DNA of 64,000 nt from Euleptes europaea (lineage: Eukaryota > Chordata > Lepidosauria > Squamata > Sphaerodactylidae). The position numbers and the translations under genes were made by a program. The notes beneath the pieces were generated by a model. The model did not search any database. It was not told the DNA's origin and saw nothing but the letters and a program-made list of their open reading frames with translations. Of the stretch, positions 23,119 through 33,274 are shown piece after piece. The stretch covers positions 70,900,064 to 70,964,063 of the forward strand of contig NC_079316.1 in assembly GCF_029931775.1 (NCBI RefSeq). The letters run 5' to 3'. Position 1 is the first letter of the stretch. The number at the start of each line of letters is the position of its first letter.

Positions 23119-24754
23119 CTAGATTTCCCCGGTTCTCATCTCATGTCCCTTTTGTTCACAGATATTGTGAAGCACGAGACAAGATATAATAATAGGTGTT
23201 GCATTTCTCTCCTCAACAGCGAGGGGCCCAAAAAGGCAATGCCAGCGCCCCTTCAGTCGCCCAAACGCACACTCCACCACATTACGTGCCCTACAGAGTG
23301 ATTTGTCAAAATGTCTTTGGCATGCATTGCTTGGTCGCCCATAAGGTTTCAAGAGCCACCGCCTCATGGGGTATGCCCCATCGGCCACCATAATAGGAGG
23401 GATTGTCTTGCCCTCTAATGTTATAGTCAGATTGCCTGGAATGAAAGCCTCTGTGTCCATAGCGCGGCAGATGTTGGATCGGGCAAAGGCACAGGCATCG
23501 TGCGCTCTGCCAGACCAACCAACAACCACGTTCATAAACCATCCCATGTGGTCGACTATAGCTTGCATCAGGATGGAGGACACATTCTTGCGATTGCCAT
23601 ACTCCGCAACCTTGCCCCCTGGATTCACGATGGTGATGTGACAGCCGTCGATGGCTCCAACACAGTGGGGCATACCAAGCCTCTCAAAACCAGCCATGAT
23701 CTACAAGGAAAAGGGTGCAAACATCAAGTAAGTCATATCAGTGGGTCGCTGTACTGTTGTGCCGTTGCATCAGGCCAATGTTAGTGTAGACCGAACTGCA
23801 GCTCGATAATAGTTCCTTTGCCATGTTATAAGATCACAAGACAACGAGCATGATTCAAAAGAACTACATACTTCCCACGCGAAGTGCGATGGCTTGACAG
23901 GTGCATTGACAACTGGAGTATTGATATACTGACTAGCTGGCATGCCAATAGGAAAATCAATGTCAATCACAGTAATAATGGGGGGGGGAGAAGGCTTCTA
24001 ATGAGATGACAGGCGCAAAATGCAGACCTGAGAAGATTTAAACACCACTTGACCCACAAGGACAAGATTGATGTGGGGGGGGGGTGAAGAGGCACAGTCG
24101 GTGTTATTTCTGAGGTAAATTATTAGTTCTAACCTCTTGAATGTCCTATCCCAGGCGAACAGTCTTCCGGTACAGGTCCAGCTGAATACAGAGGCTGATT
24201 TCTTGAAAAATTTCACCCACGATTGTCACTCCAATGCCAAATTGGGTTGCCACCAATCTGTCGGAGCTCCCTGTAGCAAAGTACCAAATCACTACTGCGA
24301 CAAGTTTCTCTACCGGAATTGGATTCCGCATCACCGTCGTTTGGCGTTCCAGACGTCCCCTTAGGGCTTCTGCGATCTCTATCACTGTAGATTGTGTCAT
24401 TCTAAAACTCGCCGTCCATTGTTCCTCACCCCAGACTTCCTCAACCAGTCGATTCCACCAATCACAGCTTTTTGGATATTCCCAGCCGCGCCTGGGAAAG
24501 GGCACGCGGGCAAGAGTGTACCATTTCCTGCGATTGATACGAGTCGATCGCCGCGTTCCATGGACACGAGATATTCCAATACTTGTAGAAGAGCCACGTA
24601 TAAATTCAAGTGTACCTCTCCCCCAATGTACCATATAAGCCGCAGATATCCCAGCTGCGTTTCTTATACATTGACACAGCACATTAAATGCCACGACCAA
24701 ATGAGCCATGAGAAGCAAAATTCTCCTCAGACGGAACCTTCTTTCAGGCGACAT
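23119..24754 (-). CDS. PIF/Harbinger DDE transposase (2 exons, one in-frame stop)
   Basis: Exon 1 is 24754-24134 (donor GAG|GTTAGA) and exon 2 is 23700-23119 (after TTTTCCTTGTAG), ~400 codons, typical for HARBI1-like proteins. Exon 1 holds the basic N-terminus and the helical DNA-binding region (MTQSTVIEIAEALRGRLERQ, then VAVVIWYFATG and QFGIGVTIVGEIFQEI). Exon 2 holds the DDE nuclease: first Asp in CVGAIDGCHI, second Asp in MVADGAYPMRRW, Glu in RNVVECAFGRLKGRW, ending LVLHNICEQKGHE. The frame runs straight across the splice (DIQE to IMAGFERLG). The one defect I see is TAG at 24148-24146, five codons before the end of exon 1, so a full-length protein is not made without read-through. The protein would cut and insert the element at TWA sites together with the Myb-like partner. 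Confidence 0.88.
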
Positions 24755-24844
24755 CGCTCACCCACAACACAACCTTGGCACAGCACTGTGAAGGGAGACT
24801 CCAGTGAGGTGTCAACTAGCCACTCAACTCACACTGATCAATTC

Positions 24845-24900
24845 TCCCGCCTTTTTTTAATTGATGGGTTGAGACGATGGTACACCGGAACGCTGGTGTC
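24845..24900 (-). promoter_or_regulatory. Probable transposase promoter region
   Basis: This segment, 90-145 bp before the transposase start, contains CCCGCCTTTTTTT (an E2F-like core) and CCGGAACGC (an ETS-like core) on +. The same pair occurs upstream of the trihelix-like gene (22490-22533) and, more loosely, upstream of the Myb-like gene (16322-16362). Function is inferred. Confidence 0.4.
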
Positions 24901-24923
24901 CCAAGAAAAAAAAAAGGGGGAGA

Positions 24924-24967
24924 ATCGGCCTTTGATTGGATAACCCCTCATCCAATCCTTGGCCGAT
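24924..24967. other. Near-perfect hairpin at the right side of the Harbinger
   Basis: ATCGGCCTTTGATTGGAT and ATCCAATCCTTGGCCGAT pair with about two mismatches around an 8-base loop. It lies just outside the transposase promoter and could belong to the element's right end. Confidence 0.6.
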
Positions 24968-25736
24968 GGCACTCCCCTACTATCCCACACTGAGGAATAT
25001 CCCACATTATATGGGTGGCTCAAACTCACGGGGAGCCTCCAGCAGCTCCTTGCTTCGGACTTATAGTGGGATGGACTAGCGTCATGCATTTGACTATCCA
25101 GTCTCGGATTAAATAATTGTGAGATAAGAGAGGAACGAACCAAGAACATTCTGCCCATGTGTTAATCCCCTTGGAGATCCTTCTACTTGAAGCTTCCCTT
25201 TGACTCCTGAACCAAGAACTTCATTCACACTCTATAGGCACAGCGGTCTCCTTTTGGACTTATTTGTTCCTTTCCTAATCTGTGGCAAACATTCTGTTGA
25301 TACCCCATTAGCATGATTCTAAATAACCTCAATATGCCTGATTTGGTCATCTTGCTTCTTCCTCGCAGCTTCCTTTTAAACACCCTCCCCTTTACATTTC
25401 CTCTTTTGAAAAGAAATGTCACTGTTTTGGACTTTCTGTATTACTTTTCACTTACATATGTGTTGGTTATGATCACTAGGGACAGTGTTTCCAAGTACTT
25501 TGACTTACATCTCGTGTCAGATCCTTAGATCAATTCAAGATTATGTCGTGAATCACCATCTCTTAAGTTCCACAGTTTACTTTTGCAAGGCACAATCATT
25601 TATCAAATCTCAAATTTTATCTTTGTCACATCCAATATATACATTCACCTAGCTGATGTGACACTAGCTAAAGTTGCTCATTATTTCATCGTTTTCCTCT
25701 TTGACTTAGTCACAATGCATACCTATTCTCTCCAGG
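24968..25736. other. Non-coding stretch
   Basis: No gene or complete repeat recognised. Confidence 0.45.
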
Positions 25737-25927
25737 ATCAGAGGTGCATGCCTACTATATTAGGTGCTGTGGAACACAGGCAGGACAATGCTACTGCAGT
25801 TGTCTTGATGTGGGCTTCCTAGAGGCACCTGGTTGGCCACTGTGTGAACAGACTGCTGGACTTGATGGGCCTTGGTCTGATCTATCAGGGCCTTTCTTAT
25901 GTTCTTACATTCTTATGTTCTTATGAC
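25737..25927 (+). repeat. LINE 3' end (CR1/L2-like) with 8-mer tail
   Basis: The segment contains the conserved squamate 3' UTR text CTGGACTTGATGGGCCTTGG and ends in repeats of TTATGTTC. Short tandem 8-mer tails mark the CR1/L2 group. It is 5'-truncated. Confidence 0.7.
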
Positions 25928-26289
25928 TGCCTCTCTGATTTCTTTTTCAGTCTCAAGATCACCCAGAAGGTCACGGGTACGTTCCAGGACTAAATTACGT
26001 CTTGGGTCTAGTATTCCATTCACAGTCATAATGCAGAACAGTTCCTTCTTATGTTTTGAGTGTGTAGGTGTGTGTGTGTGTTTATTAAACAGTATGCCCT
26101 CTTTGGTATATGGACATCATCAACCTCTATGTGTCCCTGCCTGTTCTTTCTATAGATTTTGCATCCAGGAATAATCATGCCCCACTGATTCTCTTCATTA
26201 CAAATTAGGAAGTAGTTATTAAATTTTAAGAGCAAAAGTGATGCATGCATAGAGTACTGAACACTCCCAACTGTTGTTTATCTTGAATA
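25928..26289. other. Non-coding stretch
   Basis: A short GT run lies near 26069. No gene or complete repeat recognised. Confidence 0.45.
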
Positions 26290-26680
26290 TCTTTTTACCA
26301 ACAACAATGGACTACCAAACAGGGACATTAGCCCAGGAATCCAACCCTGCAACAGATCTAGATGCCTACTTTGTACCAAGACACTTAGGTTAAACTGTTA
26401 CAGGACCTAATAATATCAGGTACACCATCTTGGGCTCATCCACTTGCACATCATCCAATTTCATATATAACATTATGTGCCAATAATGCCCTTCTTCTAT
26501 CTATATTGGGCAAATGTGTTGGTCCCTAAATGAGAGAATCAATGAACATACATCTGACATAAGAAATCACAACATTCAGAACCAATGGGGCAAGATTTTA
26601 AATCTTCCTGTACATACTTTCGAGATCTGAGCATCACTGTTCTTAAGTTGAAAAAAATTCAAAGGGAATATACAATGCAA
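26290..26680 (+). mobile_element. Penelope-like element fragment (GIY-YIG region)
   Basis: Conceptual translation shows a Cys-rich segment (CNRSRCLLC), then a GIY-YIG-like core with SLNERINEHTSDIRNHN, as in the C-terminal endonuclease of Penelope-like retroelements. It is old and fragmentary; no reverse transcriptase is seen beside it. Confidence 0.6.
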
Positions 26681-27292
26681 AAATACTGAATTAGAATTCA
26701 TCAAGAAATGAAATACTACCTCTCATTCTGGCAGAAACAGAGACTTGGATTTCCTTACTCATTGTAATTTCTAATACCTCAACAGGATCCACTTTTTAAA
26801 AATGTTAATAGTCTCTTCTTGTATCCTACTAGTAGTTGTTCTTTATGCTGCTTAATTGCTCTTTTGTTCATCTGTACCCCATGAGAGAGAGGCCTGAACT
26901 TCTGACCTCTCTCATCATGCATTATATGTAACAATCTAATGTTCCAGTTCATTGCACCTGAAATATTTATGATAGGATTCACACCAACAAAACAAGAGAA
27001 AATAGGAAAGCCAAACTTCCTGTAGATTTTAACTATTCCCACATAAATTATAAGTGATTCTATACAAACAATGGATGTTATCATTTTTTCTCCAACGGAC
27101 AATTCTGTATTTTTTAAATACCATAGCCCTGTGCTAAGTAAGTGCCTGTGGCCAAAGGAGGGTTGCCAACTGCCTGGAGGTGGGGGGAGCCCTGTCCTTT
27201 TAATAGAGGCTAGTTAAGAGAATACTGTTTCTCTCTATGTTATTTATCTCTTTCCACACATAAAACCTCTTATTAAAGTGATTTGACATTTT
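26681..27292. other. Non-coding stretch with a hAT MITE head
   Basis: At 27161-27196 the first ~35 bp of the GGGTTGCC hAT family is present without the rest. No gene seen. Confidence 0.5.
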
Positions 27293-27875
27293 TCTCCAAA
27301 TCAAAAAATTATTCCTTTCTGCCATTTTTTAAAAATTATGATAATAAAATAATTTTCTAAGGAAAAAAAAGAGGCAGAAAGAGTACTTTAAATGTCAGCA
27401 ATCTCCCTCAAAAATAAGAGTGAATAGTTTTTGACTCACAATACACATGTTAACCTAGACAACTCATAAAAATAAAATTTAAGGCAAGAAACAAATAAAT
27501 ACCCAGCAAAATCGCACAAAATTTCCGGAAGACTTCTTAAATGTTGGAATTAGAGGAATTTATGGAAAAGACTAAATAAAAATAAGCACAAGCCGGCAAA
27601 AGATCAGGGATAGAATTAAACAGCATTATATTTAGGCGTGAATATCTTGAATTTGCATTGTTTAACTATCAAGACTATTTGAATGACAGGTTGGACCTTC
27701 CCTTCCCCTATGTTATCAGCTACTGTTATGTATTGTGTACGTTTACCCCATTCTTTTTTCTCTTCTAAGTATTAATAAAAAGAATTTTTTAAAAAAATTA
27801 TTCCCTTCTGCCATTTTTTCCAAATCAAAAAATGATTCCTTTCTGACATTTTTTTTAATTATGATAATGAAACTA
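27293..27875 (+). repeat. Duplicated AT-rich segment flanking ~430 bp
   Basis: A ~65-bp segment (CAAATCAAAAAATTATTCC, TTCTGCCATTTTTT, ATTATGATAATAAAA) occurs near 27295-27360 and again near 27793-27870. The intervening piece ends in AATAAAAAGAATTTTTT, like a retroelement 3' end. It may be a retroelement insertion with its flank, or an unequal duplication. Confidence 0.5.
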
Positions 27876-28699
27876 TGAAGTGGCATTTCTCAAAAAAGCA
27901 CGAATCATTGCTAGGAAATGTGCAGAAAGGTAATTCTCTCCCTCCATTTTGTGTACACTATATATTAGGTCAGGAGGCAAAATGTTGATATTGCTCTTCC
28001 AGCTGCGGTGTGACTGTCTGGATCCCCATGGGACATCCCTTTATGTTTTTTGCTTTATCATCTCCCTAATTCAAACCCAAAATGAGCATGTCTGTTTCAG
28101 CTGTCTATCTTTTTATTTTCTTTTTTGCACTTGGGTAAGTAAGTTCCCTGGAAGTAAGTTCCACTGAAAAGGCAGAGGGTTTTTAAAAATTATTATTTAT
28201 TTATTTAAGACCACTCACTGTAATGTTATTTTAAAATACTTGCTTTAAACCTGAATGGCTTCTAATTTTGCAACTGTCTTTTTACTCTCCATGCCACATC
28301 TGCTATCAGCTGTGATAAACCACTTCTGTCTCTTTAAGCTACACTTAGCTGTGCTGCATTCTTTTCAAATGTGGTGCTCTTAAGGCTACAGTGATCCAAA
28401 TGAGGAAGATTTAGCTATCTGTTAAGGAAATGCTGGAGTGAATGCTTAAATCATGCACCAGGGGATTATGTCTGACACAAGAACAGTCTCGCTTACCCCA
28501 TTTTATCCAATAATCTGATTAGGTATCTATGATTCAGTTTGCTATGAAAACACTGTACTCAGTAATTAGGGCAGGTTCCCAACCCTGCCCCTACTATCAT
28601 ACAGAACATTTGTGTGGTCAGACCGACCATTTCTGGACACCCAATCTGCAATCCAATCCTTGTTAAAATGTGAGCCTCCTTTGTAGAACATCTTGTGAT
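27876..28699. other. Non-coding stretch
   Basis: No gene or complete repeat recognised. Confidence 0.5.
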
Positions 28700-28897
28700 T
28701 AGGGTTGCCAACCTCCAGGTTACCTCTGCTGTTACAACTGATCTCCAGCCAATAGAGATCAGTTCACCTGGAGAAAATGGCCGCTTTGGCAATTGGACTC
28801 TATGGCATTGAAGACCCTCCCCTCTCCAAACCCCACCCTCCTCAGGCTCCACCCCCAAAATCTCCAGGTATTTCCCAACCCTGAGCTGGCAACCCTA
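28700..28897 (+). mobile_element. Non-autonomous hAT MITE, copy 6
   Basis: The termini are intact. The flanks CTTGTGAT / CTTGCATA match only partly, so this copy is either older or its duplication has decayed. Confidence 0.9.
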
Positions 28898-28933
28898 CTT
28901 GCATAGCACATGCTATTTTAAATGGTTTAAACA

Positions 28934-29152
28934 TAGGGGTGCCAGCTCCGGGTTGGGAAATACCTGGAGATTTGGGGGGTGGAGTCTGAGGAGGCCGGGG
29001 TTTGGGGAGGGGAAGTACTTCAGTGGGGTATAATGCCATAGTACCCACCTTCCAAAGTGGCCATTTTCTCTAAGGGTACTGACCTCTGTTGCCTGGAGAT
29101 CAATTGTAATAATGGGAGATCTCCAGCCACTACCTGGAGGCTGACAATCCTA
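28934..29152 (-). mobile_element. Non-autonomous hAT MITE, copy 7
   Basis: Variant subfamily (TAGGGGTGCCAGCTCCGGG start). The perfect 8-bp duplication TTTAAACA is at 28926-28933 and 29153-29160. It lies only 36 bp from copy 6, in the opposite orientation. Confidence 0.93.
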
Positions 29153-29384
29153 TTTAAACAGTAATTGGCTAGTTGGTGTCATTTTAGAAACCATAGTTAA
29201 AATATCAGTGAAAGGATTAATTGATGCATGTTGCTGCGATTGTAAATGTTTTTAACCCAGATCGGTAAAGAAACACCCATGACAACCGATAGCATGCCAA
29301 ACAGAATACAACATGAAGGCCATCAGAGCATGTTGGCACCTGTTATTAAAGACTGTGGAGATTCACAGGAAGAATTGGTGACTG

Positions 29385-29896
29385 CAGAGGCGTAGACTTT
29401 CCAGTTTCCCAGGGGGGGCTGGGGCTGGGCCAGAGGCATTGCTATGACATCACAGGGAGGAGCCAGTGACATCACAGGGAGGGGCCTCCGTTGCCATTAT
29501 CTATGGAGGCAGGGCTATGGGGGATTTAGGGAGGGGCTCCCCCAAAATTTAGGGGGGCTTCAACGCATTATCTTCAAACGACTGAAATACAACTTTAGCA
29601 TTTAATTAACAATGCAAACTGTTTATTTACATTTTTAAAATTACAGTAAAATCAAATATTCTCCTAACCCCCTATTACCCCTTCTGCTGCTCCCACAAGC
29701 ATCCTACTAGCAAACAGGAACAAAGCCTCAAAGAATCATGGAAATTGTAATATGATACAACAGGAAGGTAGGACAGGACTGTGCTTCAGCTACCATTGGA
29801 ACTGAGCCCCTCATTTGGGCACTGGTTGCCAGGGGGGCCTGGCCAAGTTCGGGGGGCTCGAGCCCCTCAGCCCCCCCCCCATAGTTTATGCCTATG
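29385..29896. mobile_element. hAT-type non-autonomous transposon, 512 bp
   Basis: Termini CAGAGGCGTAGACT and AGTTTATGCCTATG are imperfect inverted repeats. A perfect 8-bp duplication GGTGACTG is at 29377-29384 and 29897-29904. Internal G-rich sequence holds a local repeat around GTGACATCACAGGGAGG. No transposase. Confidence 0.9.
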
Positions 29897-30018
29897 GGTG
29901 ACTGGGGAAGAGGGCTCCAGCTCTCCTTCTCATTTCCCTTCTGCCACCTCCACTATTTCTACCCTTCCCGTCTGCCTTGTCCCTTACTCAGCACCCCCTT
30001 CTATCTCTGACACATTGC

Positions 30019-30241
30019 TAGGGTTGCCAGCCTCCAGGTGGTGGAGATCTTCTGCTATTACAACTGATCTCCAGGTGGTAGCAATCAGTTCACCTGCAGA
30101 AAATGACAGCTTTGGGAAGTGGATTCTAGGGCAGTATATCCCACTGAAGTCTCTCCCCTCCTCAAACCCTGTCTTCCTCAGGCACGGCCACCCCCCACCC
30201 CAAATCTCCAGGTATTTCCCAGCCCAGAGCTGGCAACCCTA
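30019..30241 (+). mobile_element. Non-autonomous hAT MITE, copy 8
   Basis: Good termini. The flanks CACATTGC / CACAGTGT match at 6 of 8 positions. Confidence 0.9.
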
Positions 30242-30606
30242 CACAGTGTCTCTCCCTCCCTCCTGAAGATAGCTGCTCTAGAAGGAGTACCTTCCCATCT
30301 TCAGTCTCAGAGATAAATCTTCTTCAGTTTTCAGTGTTGAATCTTTTTGACAAACTCAATGCATGGCAATGGGATAGAATACTGGGAATTGGCCATTTTT
30401 ACGGACAAATTCTGAGTGTAATTTAGAGTCAAGGATCTCAGTAAATGTTTCCATAAGAATGGATATCTTTACCTAGTACAGTGATGGCGAACCTTTTAGA
30501 GACCGAGTGCCCAAACTGCAACCAAAAACCCACTTATTTATCGCCGAGTGCCAATGCGGCAATTTAACCTGAATACCACCCCCAGAGGGGGCCCAGAGGG
30601 AGAGGC

Positions 30607-30805
30607 TAGGGTTGCCAAGTTCCTCTTCGCCATGAGTGGGAGGTTTTTGGGGTGGCGCCTGAGGAGGGCGGGGTTTGGGGAAGGACTTCAGTGCCATAGA
30701 GTCCAATTGCCAAAGTGGCAATTTTTTCCAGGGGAACTGATCTCTATTGGTTGGAGATCACCTGTAATAGCAGATCTCCAGCTAGTACCTGGAGATTGGC
30801 AACTA
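30607..30805 (-). mobile_element. Non-autonomous hAT MITE, copy 9, nested
   Basis: GGGTTGCC family inside the larger hAT. The right end is slightly decayed (GGCAACTA) and no duplication is clear. Confidence 0.85.
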
Positions 30806-30944
30806 GTTCCTTAGTGTTTTCTCTCTACATATCAAGACAAATGGAAAGGTGTTTGGAGGATAGCTTGTGGGCACTTCAAAGGTGGAATAGGACTGCACGC
30901 CCCTCCGCCCGCACAGACCCAGAGGGTGCCGGAGAAGCCGCTGG

Positions 30945-31094
30945 AGGGAAAGAAGGAAGGAAGGAAAGAAGGGAAGGGAGGGGGAAAGGGAAGGAAGGGA
31001 GGGAGAGAAAGAAAGAAAAAGAGAGAGAAAGGGAGAAAGAAATGGAGCAAGGGAGAGAAAGAAAAGGACAGAGGGAGACAGAAAAAGAAAGAGG
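30945..31094 (+). repeat. Polypurine (GGAA/GAAA)n tract
   Basis: About 150 bp of almost pure purine on +. The Ser/Phe/Pro-rich and Lys/Glu-rich frames here are artefacts of the repeat. Such tracts can form triplex DNA. Confidence 0.9.
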
Positions 31095-31535
31095 CCATTT
31101 ATGCATGGGAGGTTTTGCCTTGGATTTGCCACTCGGTGGGGCGCGGCAGCAGGCTTGTGAGAGGCGAGCAGGGTGGGGCAGAGGGCGCCTCCTTCGCACC
31201 CACCGACCAGCCATGCCCCTCCGCCCGCACAGGCCCAGAGGGCGCCGGAGAAGCCGCCGGCCATGCCGAGTGTGAGCGCTCGGCTTCTGTTCCCCGCTCT
31301 CCCACCCGCCTGGCTGGCCGCGCACGCTCCAGCGGCGGCAATGGCGGCAGCTTCTGTGGGAGAGTCCGGGGGCCACCGCCAATCATGTCGGAGGTTCCCC
31401 ACCCCTGGGCTACAGCCTCCCCCATCCGGGGTGGGGCAGAGCCGGAAAGACCAGTGGCTTGGAGGAACCGTGCGTGCCGGCAGAAAGGCTATGCGTGCCG
31501 GAAGTGGCACCCGTGTCATAGGTTCGCCAACACGG

Positions 31536-33070
31536 ACCTAGTAGGATTACAGTAGTTCCTTGTTCATCCTTACCACAAAGGTGTGAGACCATTATTGTTC
31601 CTTCTTTGGGAAACGTGGAAGTGAATCTGCAAGGCTGCCCAAGCGAGATGGTGAAGCAGGATTTGAATCCATGCTTCTTGAGCTGAAACCCAACACTCTT
31701 CCAGACTCGAGCTTAAAACCAATGTCTGTTTCTGCACCATAGGGAATGAGGAAGCTACCCACACTGCTAAACCTCAGCAAGATTCTTCTATCACCACTCT
31801 TAGGTAGGGCTTAACAAGTAGGGCTTAACAGCTGCCCATCCCTTTTCACATTCCTGGTAAGTATGGACTCAACTTGTATACAGAGATAAGACTGACCGTA
31901 TTTAAAATAAAAAGAAGGTTAATAAGTAAATTAAAACCATACTCTGCATAAGCAAACACAATAGACTAAGCAAGGGTAAAACAAATTGGAATAAATGCAC
32001 ATCCTCTTTCCCTCTCACTATAATCTTTTATAATGGAAATAAGAGAGAGGCTATCCAAATGTTTCAGTTGCATTCATTTTTGGTTCATGCATTACTTTGG
32101 TTTCAGTAGTTGGGGATCATCCCTTGCTTTCTCTGGACTGTGTGCTCATGGCTGAGCTGTGAAGACCCCTTCCTCCTCCTGAATGTGTGTAAAAAGAAGA
32201 AGAAGAAGAAGACCTCCTTCATCAACCAGCCCCAAAGTTTTATGTGTGACTTAGGGCTACCCATTGTCCTCCTTTGGCCAGGATCATCTGCATTTCTATG
32301 GCACTGAATTGCTTGGCATACCAAGTTTTCTCAACTTTCCTCCAGCTAACCAGCAAGGAGCACCTTATAGCCTCTGTGCCTGTACAAGAGTACAAACCCA
32401 ACATTTACCTTGTGAGACTGTAACATTTGGTACAATTATAAAGAAGCAAGCAACAGAAATAAGGGGAAATGAGAGAATGCTAAAGAACTCTAGTGGCCTG
32501 AAATTAAAGGGTGGGGAGAATCATGGAATGGTTAATCCTTTTAAGTGAGAGGCAAGAACAAATGTAGCCACAATAGTTAGAGAGGTGATATGACTCTCTT
32601 TTAGCTGCCTTTTAACAAATATAAGAAAACTTTATGACGTGGAAACATTGCTGGAATGTAACAGAAAATGAAGCTTAGCAAAATATGAAGGGTCTCTTGT
32701 TCAGTACAGCAGTCATGAGTTAGCAGTCATGCAGAACAATGACATGGCATCCAATATGCAGGTGTAGAGTAACTGGAGCAATCTGGTTGGGATAAAATGA
32801 TATGTTGCACAAACTGGTGCAGAACAAGAGCTTGAGAGGATCTTACATTGTGCTTCTGGCAGTGAAACCTCACACAACCGCTCAGATATCAGGAACTGGG
32901 AGAGTAAACGGTGAGAAGGTGGTGAGAGACTATAGCAGAAAAACATATGAGATAAAGCAGCCAGCACAAGAGGCTGGGGAAGAGAGATTCTCCCACAATA
33001 GCTTACCTAGATGGAGGAAAGGTTATGCATTGGAATGTGCAAATATGTATTGTACTTTACCAATCATGGT
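31536..33070. other. Non-coding stretch
   Basis: No gene recognised. A short (GAA)n run lies at about 32194-32212. Confidence 0.5.
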
Positions 33071-33274
33071 TAGGGTTGTCAGGTTCCTCTTCGCCACTGG
33101 TGGGAGCTTTTTGGGGTGGAGCCTGAGAAGGGTGGGGTTTGGGGAGGGACTTCAATGCTATAGAGTCCAATTGCCAAATCGGCCATTTTCTCCAGGTGAA
33201 CTGATCTCTATCGGCTGGAGATCAGTTGTAATAGCAGGAGATCTCCAGCTAGTACCTGGAGGTTGGCAACCCTA
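33071..33274 (-). mobile_element. Non-autonomous hAT MITE, copy 10
   Basis: Good termini. The flanks ATCATGGT / ATCATAAT match at 6 of 8 positions. Confidence 0.92.

Larger units (their letters stand above)
16250..24910. mobile_element. Large PIF/Harbinger DNA transposon with three genes
   Basis: The block contains a Harbinger DDE transposase (minus, 23119-24754), a SANT/Myb-like gene (plus, 16595-18804) and a second trihelix/SANT-like gene (minus, 19307-22378). Transposase plus Myb-like protein is the standard Harbinger pair, and both are needed for transposition in studied elements. The plus gene converges on the two minus genes, placing the Myb and transposase 5' ends toward the two outer ends. 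Limits are approximate: I could not find convincing terminal inverted repeats or a TWA duplication, so the outer ends may be decayed or misplaced. Later insertions inside are a 1.4-kb hAT (20835-22257) and two decayed hAT MITEs in introns. An alternative is two adjacent or nested elements. Confidence 0.75.
30479..31535. mobile_element. 1.06-kb hAT transposon with a nested MITE and GC-rich cargo
   Basis: Termini CAGTGATGGCGAACCT and AGGTTCGCCAACACGG are inverted repeats, with a perfect 8-bp duplication ACCTAGTA at 30471-30478 and 31536-31543. Inside are a GGGTTGCC MITE (30607-30805), a ~150-bp polypurine tract, a 42-bp module shared with the hAT at 20835, and GC-rich sequence holding two copies of a 46-bp block. 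No transposase motif is seen in the long GC-rich frames. Confidence 0.92.

Noticed and set aside
30803-31555. Open frames of 160-240 codons on both strands
   Set aside because: They run through a polypurine tract and GC-rich hAT interior; residue content follows the simple repeat.
31605-31705. MIR-like SINE remnant (GGATTTGAATCC-like text)
   Set aside because: Only a short match to a generic box-B-like segment; not enough to call.
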